A stretch of 64,000 bases of DNA from Stappia sp. BW2 (GTDB lineage: Bacteria > Pseudomonadota > Alphaproteobacteria > Rhizobiales > Stappiaceae): assembly GCF_008107695.1 (NCBI RefSeq), contig NZ_VIRG01000066.1, positions 744,001 to 808,000 of the forward strand, written 5' to 3'. Within the stretch, counting starts at the first letter, position 1; every line of letters begins with the position of its first letter. Below, piece after piece: positions 63,901 through 64,000 of this stretch. A program made the position numbers and the translations under genes. The notes below the pieces were generated by a model, which had not been told where the DNA came from, searched no databases, and saw nothing but the letters and a program-made list of their open reading frames with translations.

Positions 63901-64000
63901 CCACAAAGGCACACCGAAGGCAAACTCCAGCGCGCTCGACATGATGGAAGCTTCAATCGCAAAGAGTATGAAGGTGAAGCTGGCATAGATCAGCGACGTG
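60961..64000 (-). CDS. Hybrid histidine kinase fused to an NCS1-like permease, 5' end cut
   Basis: The visible part of more than 1000 residues runs off the window. The N-part has about ten membrane helices and NCS1 (purine-cytosine-permease-like) features (FAIEASIMSSALEFAFGVPLW, ALMAQIGEQVDFLRFLP, LKINVMNAYAGSLAWSNFFSR). Then come a Cys-rich segment, two more helices, a coiled coil, HisKA with the phospho-His in GLSHELRTPLNAVMGY, HATPase_c (NLLSNAIKF, SDSGPGIA, GLGLGLTI) and a receiver with Asp in LYLIDILMPGMNGW, then a helical tail. It probably senses a substrate bound or moved by its permease domain and signals to the overlapping LuxR-type regulator. Confidence 0.88.
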   Translation of the reverse strand, partial: TSLIYASFTFILFAIEASIMSSALEFAFGVPLWLGYVVSAVAVIPLVTHGITWISRFQLATQPFWIILNILPFVFIAFTDWQAVGEWLTFSGIDPVTQAPRTTVGGWDSINLVSFGAASAVILALMAQIGEQVDFLRFLPAQDFARRRHRLALFLAGPGWVVLGAPKMIAGSFLAVLVLSHGVPVQHADEPSRMYAIAFGYVIPNETVVLLLMAAFVMVAQLKINVMNAYAGSLAWSNFFSRLTHSHPGRVVWLVFNVGIALLLMELGIYRLLEETLGVFSIIAMAWLSAISADLFINKPLGLSPPGIEFKRAHLYDINPVGTGAMLLAAGFALAAHFGEFGETAEAMATFLAMAIAFVAAPLIAYATRGRFYLARKPRQSWQSKEHIACSICENPFEPEDMAYCPAYQSPICSLCCSLDARCHDSCKPKARLSYQVGTVAGHVLPEKAMAFLRSRLGRYALISVLSNAAIGLVLWIIYAQAENRLGDPTGIIGQTVLLIFFVFAIVVGIACWFLVLAHDTRRVAEEESMRQNALLQKEIDAHSVTDAALQKAKEDAEAANLAKSRYVVGLSHELRTPLNAVMGYAQVLEHDDSVPEARKPAVSTIRRSAEHLSGLIDGLLDISRIEAGRLQIYSNEINIHEFLDQIVDMFRMQASAKGLGFSYARAPNLPVFVRTDEKRLRQILVNLLSNAIKFTTKGTVSLAVSYRSQVACFVVSDSGPGIALDEQVKIFEPFGRSKAADGAKTPGLGLGLTITKLLTETMGGAIALSSEPGEGASFEVRLMLAAVDRPVDTIRLERQVRGYKGERKTVAVIDDNPDHRSLVCDILKPIGFAVVEAETGRACLETVEPLRPDLYLIDILMPGMNGWELAEELRDRGATAPIIMLSANIGDKALRPDGPAHHSATLAKPFAIGQLYDLLQKHMGIVWTELPVERTREPARKDPLKSPGADHVADLLSLAEIGYVEGIEAKLNELAQTPENLPLIDALNVHLARFDFDAYKNVLSELETHDG

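Overview
The window is a 64 kb stretch of a GC-rich alphaproteobacterial chromosome. The gene order lptC-lptA-lptB-rpoN-hpf-ptsN, the run rplU-rpmA-(acetyltransferases)-obgE-proB-proA-nadD-rsfS-rlmH-envC-ctpA-yibQ-rppH, an L21 with a helix-hairpin-helix tail and a DUF1127 protein all point to the Hyphomicrobiales (Rhizobiales). A Stappiaceae-type marine bacterium such as Roseibium/Labrenzia is my best guess, by inference only. No complete insertion sequence, prophage or CRISPR array was seen.

Layout. (1) 1-8083 is a surface or exopolysaccharide locus: the end of an O-antigen ligase/polymerase, a Wzz/tyrosine-kinase-like chain-length protein with a degenerate nucleotide-binding site, a tandem alpha/beta hydrolase, a family 2 glycosyltransferase, a polysaccharide deacetylase and a flippase. 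(2) 8105-17596 is a nine-gene minus-strand accessory cluster in two transcription units. The upstream unit encodes a zinc-less medium-chain dehydrogenase, a degenerate 6-pyruvoyl-tetrahydropterin-synthase homologue, a GT4 glycosyltransferase and a methyltransferase. The downstream unit encodes an acyl carrier protein, an acyl-CoA-dehydrogenase-like flavoprotein, an amino acid:[carrier protein] ligase derived from class II tRNA synthetases, a DUF1839 protein and a GH2 beta-mannosidase-like enzyme. This is the strongest candidate for an undescribed pathway. (3) 17696-19516 is glucan glucosyltransferase H. (4) 19775-25597 holds ptsN, hpf, rpoN, lptBAC and a short RNase D. (5) 25880-27361 is a CueR-controlled unit in which a class I cytochrome c has decayed into a pseudogene beside an intact cytochrome c'-type gene. 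(6) 27558-36094 holds an outer membrane protein, an SMR efflux pump, tRNA-Leu(CAG), an NDUFA9-like protein, an MFS pump, a DUF1127 protein, a WYL regulator, uppP, a GST and queG. (7) 36243-38411 is a large secreted protein of unknown function. (8) 38515-42956 encodes an NAD-linked formate dehydrogenase (alpha subunit plus fused gamma/beta diaphorase). (9) 43230-56787 is the conserved housekeeping block rppH to rplU, with three tandem GNAT genes inserted between rpmA and obgE. (10) 57424-59134 is tRNA-Ser(CGA) followed by a small variable islet with a duplicated tRNA 3' end and a serine-recombinase remnant. (11) 59135-64000 holds an FCD regulator, a LuxR-type response regulator and a hybrid histidine kinase fused to an NCS1-like permease, cut by the window end.

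How the parts work together: the first locus builds, lengthens, modifies and exports a glycan. Lpt proteins and UppP supply envelope transport and lipid-carrier recycling. RpoN, Hpf and PtsN form the usual nitrogen/stress block. The formate dehydrogenase feeds NADH. The 8-17.6 kb cluster looks like a self-contained route that activates an amino acid on a carrier protein, oxidises it, and joins, glycosylates or methylates it with a second moiety. All product names are homology judgements made by eye; no database search was possible.
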